DNA from: Pseudomonadota bacterium
Lineage (GTDB): Bacteria; Pseudomonadota; Gammaproteobacteria; Burkholderiales; Burkholderiaceae
Direction: 5' to 3'
Length of the DNA stretch: 13,032 bases
NCBI GenBank assembly: GCA_021783435.1
Contig: JAJXUC010000111.1
Coordinates: 1-13,032 of the forward strand
The notes under the pieces were generated by a model, which saw nothing but the letters and a program-made list of their open reading frames with translations, was not told the DNA's origin and searched no databases. The translations under genes were made by a program, and so were the position numbers. Shown in pieces: positions 1 to 6,519 of the stretch (positions within the stretch are counted from its first letter, which is position 1; the number at the start of each line of letters is the position of its first letter).

Positions 1-586
1 TTTGCCAGGTGCGAGCGCCGTCGATGCGCGCCGCGTTCACCGGCTCGGTGTCGATGCCGCGCAGCCCGGCGATGAACATGGCCATGATGAATCCGGTGGC
101 CTGCCAGATGGCAGCGACCACGATGCAATAAATCGCCATGTGACTTTCGGTGACCCAGCGCAGGGTGAAGTCGCTCCAGCCGAGCATGCGCACCACATGC
201 TGGAAACCCACGCCCGGGTCGAACAGCCATTTCCAGGCGGTGCCCACGACGATGAACGACAGCGCCATGGGGTAGAGGAAGATGGATCGGAACATGGACT
301 CGGCGCGGATCTTCTGGTCGATCAGGATGGCCAGGAACAGCCCGAGGGCCATGCACACCACGATGTAGAGAAGGGCGAAGATCCAGAGGTTGTTGACCGA
401 GATCCACCAGTTTTGCAGACCCAGCAGGATGGTGTAATTGGTCATGCCCACCCACTCGTAGTTGGGCAGCATTTGCGACGCGGTGAACGACAGATACACC
501 GTGTAGGCGATGAAGCCATACACGCAGGCCAGCACGAGCAGGACGCTCGGGCTGAGCATGAGCTTGGGCAGGATTCCAGCTTTCAT
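1..586 (-). CDS. gtsB: Sugar ABC transporter permease, MalF/GtsB-type (3' end beyond window)
   Basis: Inner-membrane permease subunit of a CUT1-type sugar importer. The ATG at 586-584 opens a frame without a stop to the window edge, giving 195 visible residues, about two thirds of a usual ~290-300 residue protein. It begins MKAGILPKLMLSPSVLLVLA, a short cytoplasmic tail followed by a first membrane segment. Further hydrophobic segments follow near residues 65-90, 100-115 and 150-175. The visible end, GLRGIDTEPVNAARIDGA, is the start of the EAA loop that docks on the ATPase. A GGGAG ribosome binding site lies 9 nt upstream of the ATG, directly after the hairpin at 600-632. The gene follows a GtsA-like binding-protein gene by 90 nt, so the likely substrate is glucose or mannose; this is inferred from the neighbour. 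The second permease and ATPase are expected to the left of the window. Confidence 0.9.
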   Translation of the reverse strand, partial: MKAGILPKLMLSPSVLLVLACVYGFIAYTVYLSFTASQMLPNYEWVGMTNYTILLGLQNWWISVNNLWIFALLYIVVCMALGLFLAILIDQKIRAESMFRSIFLYPMALSFIVVGTAWKWLFDPGVGFQHVVRMLGWSDFTLRWVTESHMAIYCIVVAAIWQATGFIMAMFIAGLRGIDTEPVNAARIDGARTWQ

Positions 587-599
587 GGGACGAAGCTCC

Positions 600-632
600 C
601 GGAGTGCAGGCGCCTTGGGCGCCTGCACTCCG
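600..632 (-). promoter_or_regulatory. Intercistronic stem-loop between binding protein and permease genes
   Basis: A perfect inverted repeat with 15-bp arms (600-614 and 618-632) around a 3-nt loop. The arms read CGGAGTGCAGGCGCC and its reverse complement. No run of T follows on the minus strand, so it does not look like a complete intrinsic terminator. In binding-protein-dependent importers, hairpins just after the binding-protein gene are known to stabilise the upstream mRNA or partly stop transcription, giving excess binding protein over permease. The stem ends right beside the GGGAG site of the permease gene, so it could also limit its translation. Confidence 0.75.
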
Positions 633-676
633 CAGGGATCACGAATCAACCGGTAGGTTGGACTGTCCGCCGGGGA

Positions 677-1930
677 TCAGTACTGCGCCTTGGCGGCCGC
701 TGCCAGCTGCTTGACGGCTTCCTGCGGCGTGATCTGGCCGTTGAACTCGCGCGAGATCACGTCATAGAAGGCGTTCTGGATGGCCGGGGGCACCGCGTAG
801 CCTTGGGACATCGAACCCAGCAGGGTGTTGTGCTTGTCGGCATAGGCGAGGTCGGCGATGGCCTTCTTGCCGCAGGCGTTGAAGTCCGCATCGGATGTGC
901 CCAGCACGGCAGGCGCTGCGCCCTTCAGGACATTGAAGCCCGATTGCACCTTGGGCGACATGATGTCTTCGGCCATCAGGTCTTGCGCCGCCTTCTCGCT
1001 CGCACCCACCTTGAAGAAGACGAACACGTCGGAGTTGTAGGTCACGGAGCCCTGCGTGCCCGGCACGTTGAAGCAGAGGAAGTCCTTGCCCGGCACCTTG
1101 TCGGCATGGTTGAATTCGCCCAGCGCCCAGTTACCCATGATCTGGAAGCCCGCCTTGCCGTTGATCACCATCCCGGTGGCCACGTTCCAATCGCGATTGG
1201 CGAAGTTCGGGTCGACATATTTGCGCAACGTGCTCATGCGCTCGAAGGCCTTGAGCATGAGCGGTGAAGTCAGCGCTTTCTGGTCGAGCTTGATGAAGGC
1301 GTTCCGATAGAAGTCGGGCCCGCCGGTGGAGAGCACGACGCCGTCGAACATCGTGGCTTCCTGCCACGACTGACCACCGACGGCCAAACCGATGAAGCCA
1401 GCCTTCTTCACCTTCTCCAGATCGGTCACGAACTGGTCCCAGGTCTTGGGCTCGGTGGTCACGCCGGCCTTCTCCAGCACAGCCTTGTTGGCCCACACCC
1501 AGTTGGTGGAGTGCACGTCGATGGGGGCGGCGATCCACTTGCCCTTGTAGACGTCGAACGCCTGCAGTGCCTTGGGCACCTTCTCCGCCCAGTTGCCCTT
1601 CTCCGCGAGCGGCGTCAGGTCTTGCAGCACGCCCTGCTTGGCCCAGTCGGTGATGTTGAAGCCCAGCATCTGCGAAGCGGTGGGCGGGTCATTCGCCAGC
1701 AAGCGCGCGCGCAGCGTGGTCATGGCCTGCGAGCCGCCACCGCCGGCGATGGGCACGTCTTTCCAGGTCACGCCTTGCGACTGAAGGTCATTCTTCAGCA
1801 CGCCGAGCGCGGCGGCCTCGCCACCAGATGTCCACCAGTGGATCACTTGCACGCTTTTATCGGCGGCATGCGCTGGCGCGGACAACACCGCGGCTGCCGT
1901 CATAGCGAGGCATAACAGGGTCTTTTTCAT
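677..1930 (-). CDS. gtsA: Periplasmic sugar-binding protein, glucose/mannose type (GtsA-like)
   Basis: Periplasmic solute-binding protein of a CUT1 ABC importer, 417 residues, normal family length. Residues 1-22 (MKKTLLCLAMTAAAVLSAPAHA) form a signal peptide with an AHA cleavage site. The mature part has WWTSGGE (32-38), AGGGGSQAMTTLRARL (62-77), the segment around HSTNWVW (140-146) and NSD (299-301). These match the Pseudomonas glucose-binding GtsA family closely from memory, including the C-terminal FNACGKKAIADL stretch (350-361). The start is supported by AGGAGA 5 nt upstream (1936-1941). The gene is first in a leftward unit with the permease at 1-586 and is divergent from a LacI-type repressor gene. 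A degenerate operator-like dyad (1948-1963) lies just upstream of the ribosome binding site. Glucose or mannose is the likely ligand; galactose or another aldose cannot be excluded. Confidence 0.92.
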   Translation of the reverse strand: MKKTLLCLAMTAAAVLSAPAHAADKSVQVIHWWTSGGEAAALGVLKNDLQSQGVTWKDVPIAGGGGSQAMTTLRARLLANDPPTASQMLGFNITDWAKQGVLQDLTPLAEKGNWAEKVPKALQAFDVYKGKWIAAPIDVHSTNWVWANKAVLEKAGVTTEPKTWDQFVTDLEKVKKAGFIGLAVGGQSWQEATMFDGVVLSTGGPDFYRNAFIKLDQKALTSPLMLKAFERMSTLRKYVDPNFANRDWNVATGMVINGKAGFQIMGNWALGEFNHADKVPGKDFLCFNVPGTQGSVTYNSDVFVFFKVGASEKAAQDLMAEDIMSPKVQSGFNVLKGAAPAVLGTSDADFNACGKKAIADLAYADKHNTLLGSMSQGYAVPPAIQNAFYDVISREFNGQITPQEAVKQLAAAAKAQY

Positions 1931-1947
1931 ACTCGTCTCCTAGTCGA

Positions 1948-1963
1948 TTGGATGTTTTTCCAA
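1948..1963. promoter_or_regulatory. Possible second, degenerate operator for the LacI-type repressor
   Basis: TTGGATGTTTTTCCAA is an inverted repeat with 5-bp arms. Aligned to the perfect palindrome at 2276-2291 it agrees at 10 of 16 positions, with the outer TGGA and the whole TTTCCA half kept and the centre different. It lies 17 nt upstream of the gtsA start codon, just before its ribosome binding site, so a bound repressor would block transcript elongation. The centres of the two sites are 328 bp apart, a distance compatible with DNA looping. The match could be chance; the central CG typical of LacI-family sites is missing. Confidence 0.35.
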
Positions 1964-2265
1964 GCCATGACTCGAGCCATGGTCCTGGCCTACAAACAAG
2001 CCGCCATACGCAAGGCTGGCGGGTGCCGCATCGTGATGAGGGTTACTGGTGCTGGATGCGTTGTTGCAATGTAGCAATACTACGTTTTTAGTTCCCTAGG
2101 ATTTACCCTAAATCCGGCGCATCAATGGACGACATGGGCGAGCAAAGCGGCGTGCCTTGGATTCGAAAGGCCCGCGGGTTGGCTGTCGTAAAAATACATA
2201 GGATGCAGCGCACAACGCAAATTTTGGGCTGTTGACATGGGCACAGCACCCAGGCCTAGCCGCGA

Positions 2266-2294
2266 TTGACTTTCCATGGAAACGTTTCCATAAT
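2266..2294 (+). promoter_or_regulatory. Sigma-70 promoter of the LacI-type regulator gene
   Basis: TTGACT (2266-2271), a 17-bp spacer and CATAAT (2289-2294) form a near-consensus promoter reading toward the gene at 2324. Start of transcription is expected near 2300-2302, giving a leader of about 23 nt. The repressor palindrome occupies most of the spacer and part of the -10 box. Confidence 0.75.
2276..2291. promoter_or_regulatory. LacI-family operator, perfect 16-bp palindrome
   Basis: ATGGAAACGTTTCCAT is a perfect palindrome with the central CG typical of LacI/GalR-family operators. It sits between the -35 and -10 boxes of the adjacent regulator promoter, so binding would exclude RNA polymerase. 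Autorepression by the product of 2324-3328 is the natural inference; another LacI-family protein of the cell could also bind. Confidence 0.8.
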
Positions 2295-2323
2295 GCCGGC
2301 CTGAGATCCCAATCGCACCTTCG

Positions 2324-3328
2324 ATGCCGGACAAACCCACCTTGCACACCCTGGTCCAGGCCACTGGCCTGTCGCTGGCCACGGTGTCACGCGCCTTGAG
2401 CCGCTCGACGCAGGTGTCGGCCGAAGCCCGGGCGCGCGTGCTGGCCGCCGCGCAGGACCTGGGGTACACCCGCGACCCGACGGCGGTGCGCCTCAAGACC
2501 GGGCGCTCGAAAACGCTGGCCTACCTGATGGATCCGCGTGCAGCCTTGCAGCCCGGGTTCATGCCGTTGCTGGGAGGGCTGAGTGCAGCCGTCTGGAACA
2601 GCGACTACCACTTGCTGGTGCTCCCCGAGCCGGCGCAGACCGACCCTCTGGACACCACACGCTACCTGCTGCAGCGCCGCCTGGCCGACGGTGCCGTGCT
2701 CACGCACACGGCACCGCAGGACGCGCGCCTACGCTTGCTGCAGGAACGCGGCTATCCCTGCATCTCGCATGGACGCACGCGCCTGCCCACGCCGCATGCC
2801 ACGGTGGATTTCGACAATGCCGCGTTCGCGGCCGATGCCGTTGCCAGCCTGGTGGCGCGCGGGCGACGCCGCCTGGCCATCGTCCTGCCGCGCCCGGATG
2901 CCAGCTACCGGGAACATCTCGTGCAGGGCTTCGACACCGCTTGCCAGCGCGCCGGCTTGAGTGGCCGACGCGTCGCGGCCATCGATCTGGACTCGCCACC
3001 GGCCGCCGTGGACGCCTGGACGCGCCAGGCGATGACGCACATCGACGGTCTGGTGCTGTCGGGCGAGACCCCGTTGCTGCCGGTGCTGGGCGCGCTGTCC
3101 GACCTCGGACTGCGCCCCGGAACCGACCTGGACATCGCGCTGAAATACAGCAGCACGCTGCCGCAATCCCTGCGCACGCCGTTGTTGACGTGCCACGAAA
3201 ACCTGCACCTCGCGGGGCTCAGCCTGGGCCGTGCCTTGATGCAGATGTTGGCCGAGCCTGAGGCCGCTCCGCTCCAGGTCCTTTTCCCACCACCTCCGAT
3301 CGAGGCCCTTCACCATGCAAACCTCTGA
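2324..3328 (+). CDS. LacI-family transcriptional repressor
   Basis: DNA-binding sugar-responsive repressor, 334 residues, the usual family length. The helix-turn-helix is at residues 6-27 (TLHTLVQATGLSLATVSRAL), followed by the hinge helix near 48-60 and a periplasmic-binding-protein-like effector domain from about 63 to the end. The ATG at 2324 is the only reasonable start because an in-frame TAA lies at 2291-2293. No clear Shine-Dalgarno sequence precedes it. The last 14 nt overlap the start of the DUF1479 gene, so the two are transcribed together and probably translationally coupled. Its promoter carries a perfect operator, pointing to autorepression. The divergent glucose-type importer is the other likely target. 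The inducer cannot be read from the sequence; a sugar or sugar phosphate handled by the importer or the DUF1479 enzyme is the best guess. Confidence 0.92.
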   Translation: MPDKPTLHTLVQATGLSLATVSRALSRSTQVSAEARARVLAAAQDLGYTRDPTAVRLKTGRSKTLAYLMDPRAALQPGFMPLLGGLSAAVWNSDYHLLVLPEPAQTDPLDTTRYLLQRRLADGAVLTHTAPQDARLRLLQERGYPCISHGRTRLPTPHATVDFDNAAFAADAVASLVARGRRRLAIVLPRPDASYREHLVQGFDTACQRAGLSGRRVAAIDLDSPPAAVDAWTRQAMTHIDGLVLSGETPLLPVLGALSDLGLRPGTDLDIALKYSSTLPQSLRTPLLTCHENLHLAGLSLGRALMQMLAEPEAAPLQVLFPPPPIEALHHANL

Positions 3329-4565
3329 ACCCAACGCCCCCTACCTCGCACAGATTCGCGAAGCCAAGGCCTCGCTGCGCGACCCGATGCCCGACCGCGC
3401 CGAGCGCTTCGCCTGGATGACCGCCCGCATCGAACGCCAGGTGGCGGCCATCGCTGCCGAGCGCGCGCGTGGCGACAGCCCCATCCCCAGCGTGAACTTC
3501 GCCGAACTCGATGCCGTGGACGAGGCGCAGCGTGAGCGCATCCGCGAGCGCGGTTGCGTGATCGTGCGCGGCGTCTTCGATCCCGCCCGCATCGCCGGCT
3601 GGAACGCTGCGATCACCGCTTACCTGAGCGACAACCGCTACGACGAGAAGGCCATCAGCAAGCGCGGCCTGGATCAGTATTTCAGCGCCTTGTCCAGCGC
3701 ACGGCCGCAGATCTTCGCCAGCTACTGGTCACAGCCGCAGATGCTGGCGCGGCAGTCGGACGAACTGGCGGGCACGCGCCGCTGGCTGAACCGGCTGTGG
3801 AACTATCGGCACGAGGGCGCGGATGTTTTCAACCCCGACCTGGAGCGCACCTACGCCGACCGCGTGCGCATGCGCGAGCCGGGGGATGCCACGCTGGGGC
3901 TGTCGCCCCATGTGGACGGCGGCTCCATCGAGCGCTGGATCGACCCCGGCTACCGCCGCGTCTACGACGCGGTCTACCACGGCGACATCGCCCGCTACCG
4001 CGCCTTCGACGCGGCCAACCGCACCGAAGCGCGCGAAATCCCCTCCCCGGCGGTGTGCCGCATGTTCAGGACGTTCCAGGGCTGGACCGCGCTCACGGCG
4101 CAAGGCCCCGGCGACGGCACGCTCAACCTCGTGCCCATTGCCGACGCCATGGCGTGGATGCTGCTGCGCGCACTGCAGGATGACGTCGCCGACGATGACC
4201 TCTGTGGCGCGCGCGCCGGACGCGCCATGGTGGTTTCGCCCGAGCGCCATGGCCTGCTGCTGCGCGCTTACGGCCCCATCCCCCAGGTTCGGCCGGGCGA
4301 CACCGTCTGGTGGCACCCGGACGTGATCCATGGCGTCGAGGACCGTCATGCCGGCACGGGGTACAGCAACGTCATGTACATCGGCGCGGCCCCCGACTGC
4401 ACCAAGAACCGTGTGTTCTCAGCCCTGCAGCGCCCGGCGTTCGAGAGCGGCATGTCGTCACCGGACTTCGCCGCCGAACATTACGAAGTGGACTTCGCCG
4501 GCCGCTTCCTGCCGGAGCAGCTCACCCCGCTGGGGCGGTTGCAAATGGGCTACGACCTGGCCTGA
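3315..4565 (+). CDS. ybiU: YbiU-like DUF1479 protein, predicted non-haem Fe(II) oxygenase fold
   Basis: A 416-residue protein of the DUF1479 family, whose best known member is E. coli YbiU, with matching length and conserved blocks throughout. Visible family blocks are RERGCVIVRGVF (77-88), YWSQPQMLARQSDELA (137-152), LSPHVDGGSIERW (196-208), RTFQGWTAL (252-260) and DTVWWHPDVIHGV (329-341). The H199-x-D201 pair and a distal H339 resemble the facial triad of Fe(II)/2-oxoglutarate dioxygenases. The reaction and substrate of the family are not known to me, so enzyme class is inference. It has no signal peptide and should be cytoplasmic. The start is supported by GAGG at 3302-3305, 9 nt upstream, inside the end of the repressor gene. 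Pairing with a sugar-type repressor and a divergent sugar importer suggests action on an imported carbohydrate or a by-product. Its 3' end overlaps the convergent mutarotase gene by 16 bp. Confidence 0.88.
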   Translation: MQTSEPNAPYLAQIREAKASLRDPMPDRAERFAWMTARIERQVAAIAAERARGDSPIPSVNFAELDAVDEAQRERIRERGCVIVRGVFDPARIAGWNAAITAYLSDNRYDEKAISKRGLDQYFSALSSARPQIFASYWSQPQMLARQSDELAGTRRWLNRLWNYRHEGADVFNPDLERTYADRVRMREPGDATLGLSPHVDGGSIERWIDPGYRRVYDAVYHGDIARYRAFDAANRTEAREIPSPAVCRMFRTFQGWTALTAQGPGDGTLNLVPIADAMAWMLLRALQDDVADDDLCGARAGRAMVVSPERHGLLLRAYGPIPQVRPGDTVWWHPDVIHGVEDRHAGTGYSNVMYIGAAPDCTKNRVFSALQRPAFESGMSSPDFAAEHYEVDFAGRFLPEQLTPLGRLQMGYDLA

Positions 4566-5530
4566 AACCGCAGCTGCAGGCCGTGCCGGTAGGCGCGGCC
4601 TGGGCCGTACCACACGTCCTTGCCCAGCGCAGGACCGTTGGGCCAGTCCTCCGTCTCCAGGCACAATCCGGCCCCCGGCCCATGGGCGACGCCCGACGCT
4701 GCGGCCGTGGGCCGCAGGTTGGCCGCGGCGTACACATGCAACAGCGGGCGGTCGGTGGACAGGGTCAGCGCCAGATCGTCCACCGCCAGCGTGGCCACAG
4801 GCGTTGCCCATGCCGCCGGGTCGGCGCTCGCACCGCGGTCGAGCAGCAGCGCGCCATCGAGCGAAGGCACGCAGGACGGGGCGATGGCGCGGGGCTGGCG
4901 GAAGTCGAAGCAGCCGCCGCCCACCGCACGCGGCGGTAGCGGCAGCTCGCGCGCATCGGTGGGGAGGTAATGGCCGGCCTCGACGTGCAGAAGGTGGCGA
5001 CACACGTCGCGCCGGCCGTCGAGGTTCCAGTAGCTGTGCTGCAGCAGGTTGAGCGGGCACGGCGCGTCGACCTCGGCCTGCGCGTCCCAACACAGGGCAT
5101 CGCCATCCAGGCGGTAGTGCACACGCGCCCGGCAATTCCCGGGAAAGCCCTGGTCGCCGTCGGGCGAATGCAGCGCCAGCGTGATCGAGGTGGCGTCGTG
5201 CGCCTCCACCGTCCAGTGCCGCTGGCCGAATCCGCCGGCGCCGCCATGGATGCAGTGCCCCAGGGGATGGTTCGCATCCAGACTCCAGCGCTGCCCGCCG
5301 CGATGCAGTTGAGCGTCGGCAATGCGGTTGGCGTACCGGCCGCAGACCGCACCCAGGGACATGCGGTCTTGCCCATAGGCCACCGGGTCGAGAAATCCCA
5401 GCGTCAACGGGCGCTGCCCTTCGGGCGCACGCCGCCACCACAGTTGCATCAGCCGGGCTCCGTACGGCAGGACCCAGGCCAGCAGGGTGTCGTTGGCGAT
5501 GACGCGAATCGCGGGATGATTGGCCGTCAT
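4550..5530 (-). CDS. galM: Aldose 1-epimerase (mutarotase)
   Basis: Cytoplasmic enzyme interconverting alpha and beta anomers of aldoses such as glucose or galactose; 326 residues, close to GalM length. GRYANRI (64-70), HCIHGG (92-97), the catalytic-type histidine of QHSYWNL (H165) and the catalytic glutamate in CLETEDWP (E292) are all present. An upstream in-frame start near 5590 exists, but the ATG at 5530-5528 is chosen because it overlaps the stop of the fructokinase gene as ATGA, the usual sign of translational coupling, and because homology begins there. It is the last gene of the leftward polyol operon. Its 3' end overlaps the convergent DUF1479 gene by 16 bp (4550-4565), with no terminator visible. 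A mutarotase is not needed for ketose intermediates, so it may serve the neighbouring glucose-type importer. Confidence 0.88.
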   Translation of the reverse strand: MTANHPAIRVIANDTLLAWVLPYGARLMQLWWRRAPEGQRPLTLGFLDPVAYGQDRMSLGAVCGRYANRIADAQLHRGGQRWSLDANHPLGHCIHGGAGGFGQRHWTVEAHDATSITLALHSPDGDQGFPGNCRARVHYRLDGDALCWDAQAEVDAPCPLNLLQHSYWNLDGRRDVCRHLLHVEAGHYLPTDARELPLPPRAVGGGCFDFRQPRAIAPSCVPSLDGALLLDRGASADPAAWATPVATLAVDDLALTLSTDRPLLHVYAAANLRPTAAASGVAHGPGAGLCLETEDWPNGPALGKDVWYGPGRAYRHGLQLRFQARS

Positions 5531-6477
5531 GCCGCAGCGCGCGGACCCAATTCCGAGCGCCTCGGCAGATCGGCACCACGACGGCTGCACGTCAGTGCGG
5601 CGGCGCGGTTGGCGAACTCCAGCAGTGCGTGCAACGCGGCGGCGTTCAGGCTGGGCAGCGCGCCGGCCGACAGCCGGCCTTGCTCGGCGAGGCTGGCCAG
5701 CAGTGCCGCCTGAAAGGTGTCGCCGGCGCCCACGGTGTCCACCAACGTCACCGGCTGCGCCTCCACCCGTGCCTGCGCGCTGGCGGTCCAGGCGCTTGCG
5801 CCGGCCCCGCCGTCGGTCACCACGACCAGCCGCACGCCGTGCGACAGGCTGTGGGCGGCGAAGTCGGCAGCGCTCAGGCCGGGGCGGAGCAGGGCCAGAT
5901 CTTCAGCGCTGATTTTCACCAGATGGGCGCGCGCCAGCATCCAGTCCACGCTGTCACGCCAGACATCCAGCCGCGGTTCGACGTTGAGCCGCAGGTTGGG
6001 GTCATAAGCCACGAGGGCGCTACCGCGCAGCCGCTCCACCAGGGCGCGCAAGGTTGCGCCCGCCGGCTGCACCACCAGCGCGAAGGAGCCGACATGCAGC
6101 GCGGTGACTGGCAGCGGCAGGGCCGCCACGGCATCGAGCGCGGCAGCCGGCACCAGCCGGTCGGCGCAGCCTTCGCCATAGAAGGCGTAGCTGGGCACGC
6201 CCTTCGCATCGAGGCCGACCAGACTGAGCGTGGTGGGCGCGGCGCTGCGATGCGCGGCGCCCAGCTCCACGCCTTCGGCCGCCAGGGCGCTGTGCAGACG
6301 CTCGCCGAGAAAATCGGTGGACATTCCGCCGAAATAGGCCACGCGCTGGCCGAGCCGTGCCAGCCCGATGGCCACATTGAACGGCGAACCGCCCACGCGC
6401 GCGTCCAGCGCCATGCCGGTGGGCGTGGTGCCGGCACCAAAGACATCCATCAGGGCTTCGCCACAAACGAGGTGCAT
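5527..6477 (-). CDS. mtlZ: PfkB-family sugar kinase, probable fructokinase
   Basis: Cytoplasmic ATP-dependent kinase, 316 residues, most likely converting fructose to fructose 6-phosphate. The N-terminal PfkB signature is around GGSPFNVAIGLARLG (29-43), and the C-terminal signature DTVGAGDTF (247-255) contains the catalytic base D253. The start MHLVCGEALMD, typical of bacterial fructokinases, is chosen at 6477-6475. A TTG codon 15 nt further upstream is possible, but the GAAAG ribosome binding site lies just before the ATG. Position matches mtlZ of the Pseudomonas fluorescens mannitol operon, after the xylulokinase gene (42-nt gap). It ends in an ATGA overlap with galM. The fructose would come from mannitol oxidised by the dehydrogenase at 9226-10629. 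A 2-keto-3-deoxygluconate kinase or ribokinase role is less likely given context. Confidence 0.88.
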   Translation of the reverse strand: MHLVCGEALMDVFGAGTTPTGMALDARVGGSPFNVAIGLARLGQRVAYFGGMSTDFLGERLHSALAAEGVELGAAHRSAAPTTLSLVGLDAKGVPSYAFYGEGCADRLVPAAALDAVAALPLPVTALHVGSFALVVQPAGATLRALVERLRGSALVAYDPNLRLNVEPRLDVWRDSVDWMLARAHLVKISAEDLALLRPGLSAADFAAHSLSHGVRLVVVTDGGAGASAWTASAQARVEAQPVTLVDTVGAGDTFQAALLASLAEQGRLSAGALPSLNAAALHALLEFANRAAALTCSRRGADLPRRSELGPRAAA

Positions 6478-6519
6478 CGCAATCTTTCGCAAGTTGGTTG
6501 TGAAACGGCGCTCGGCGAC

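Larger units (their letters stand above)
1931..2323. promoter_or_regulatory. Divergent control region between importer and LacI-type regulator
   Basis: This 393-bp spacer encodes no convincing protein and is visibly more AT-rich than its surroundings near 2060-2120 and 2185-2230. Reading from the gtsA side it holds: TTGGA-N6-TCCAA at 1948-1963; an 18-bp dyad CCATGACTCGAGCCATGG with one mismatched pair at 1965-1982; a 13-bp dyad GTAGCAATACTAC with one mismatched pair at 2071-2083; a 17-bp dyad with 7-bp arms GGATTTA/TAAATCC at 2099-2115; and the strong rightward promoter with its palindromic operator at 2266-2294. No good -35/-10 pair was found for gtsA. TAGTAT inside the 2071-2083 dyad is a possible -10 on the minus strand but lacks a fitting -35, which would suit an activated promoter. 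Confidence 0.6.

Noticed and set aside
2..1267. 421-residue open frame on the plus strand
   Set aside because: Antisense to the permease and binding-protein genes; no family features.
2232..2237. TTGACA as the -35 box of another promoter
   Set aside because: No acceptable -10 box lies 16-18 bp downstream; the pair at 2266-2294 is far better.
4500..4620. Bidirectional terminator at the convergent junction
   Set aside because: Only short imperfect GC stems are present and no T-run follows on either strand.
5531..5590. Upstream start for the mutarotase
   Set aside because: It would overlap the fructokinase gene by 64 nt; the ATGA overlap at 5527-5530 is the more likely start.
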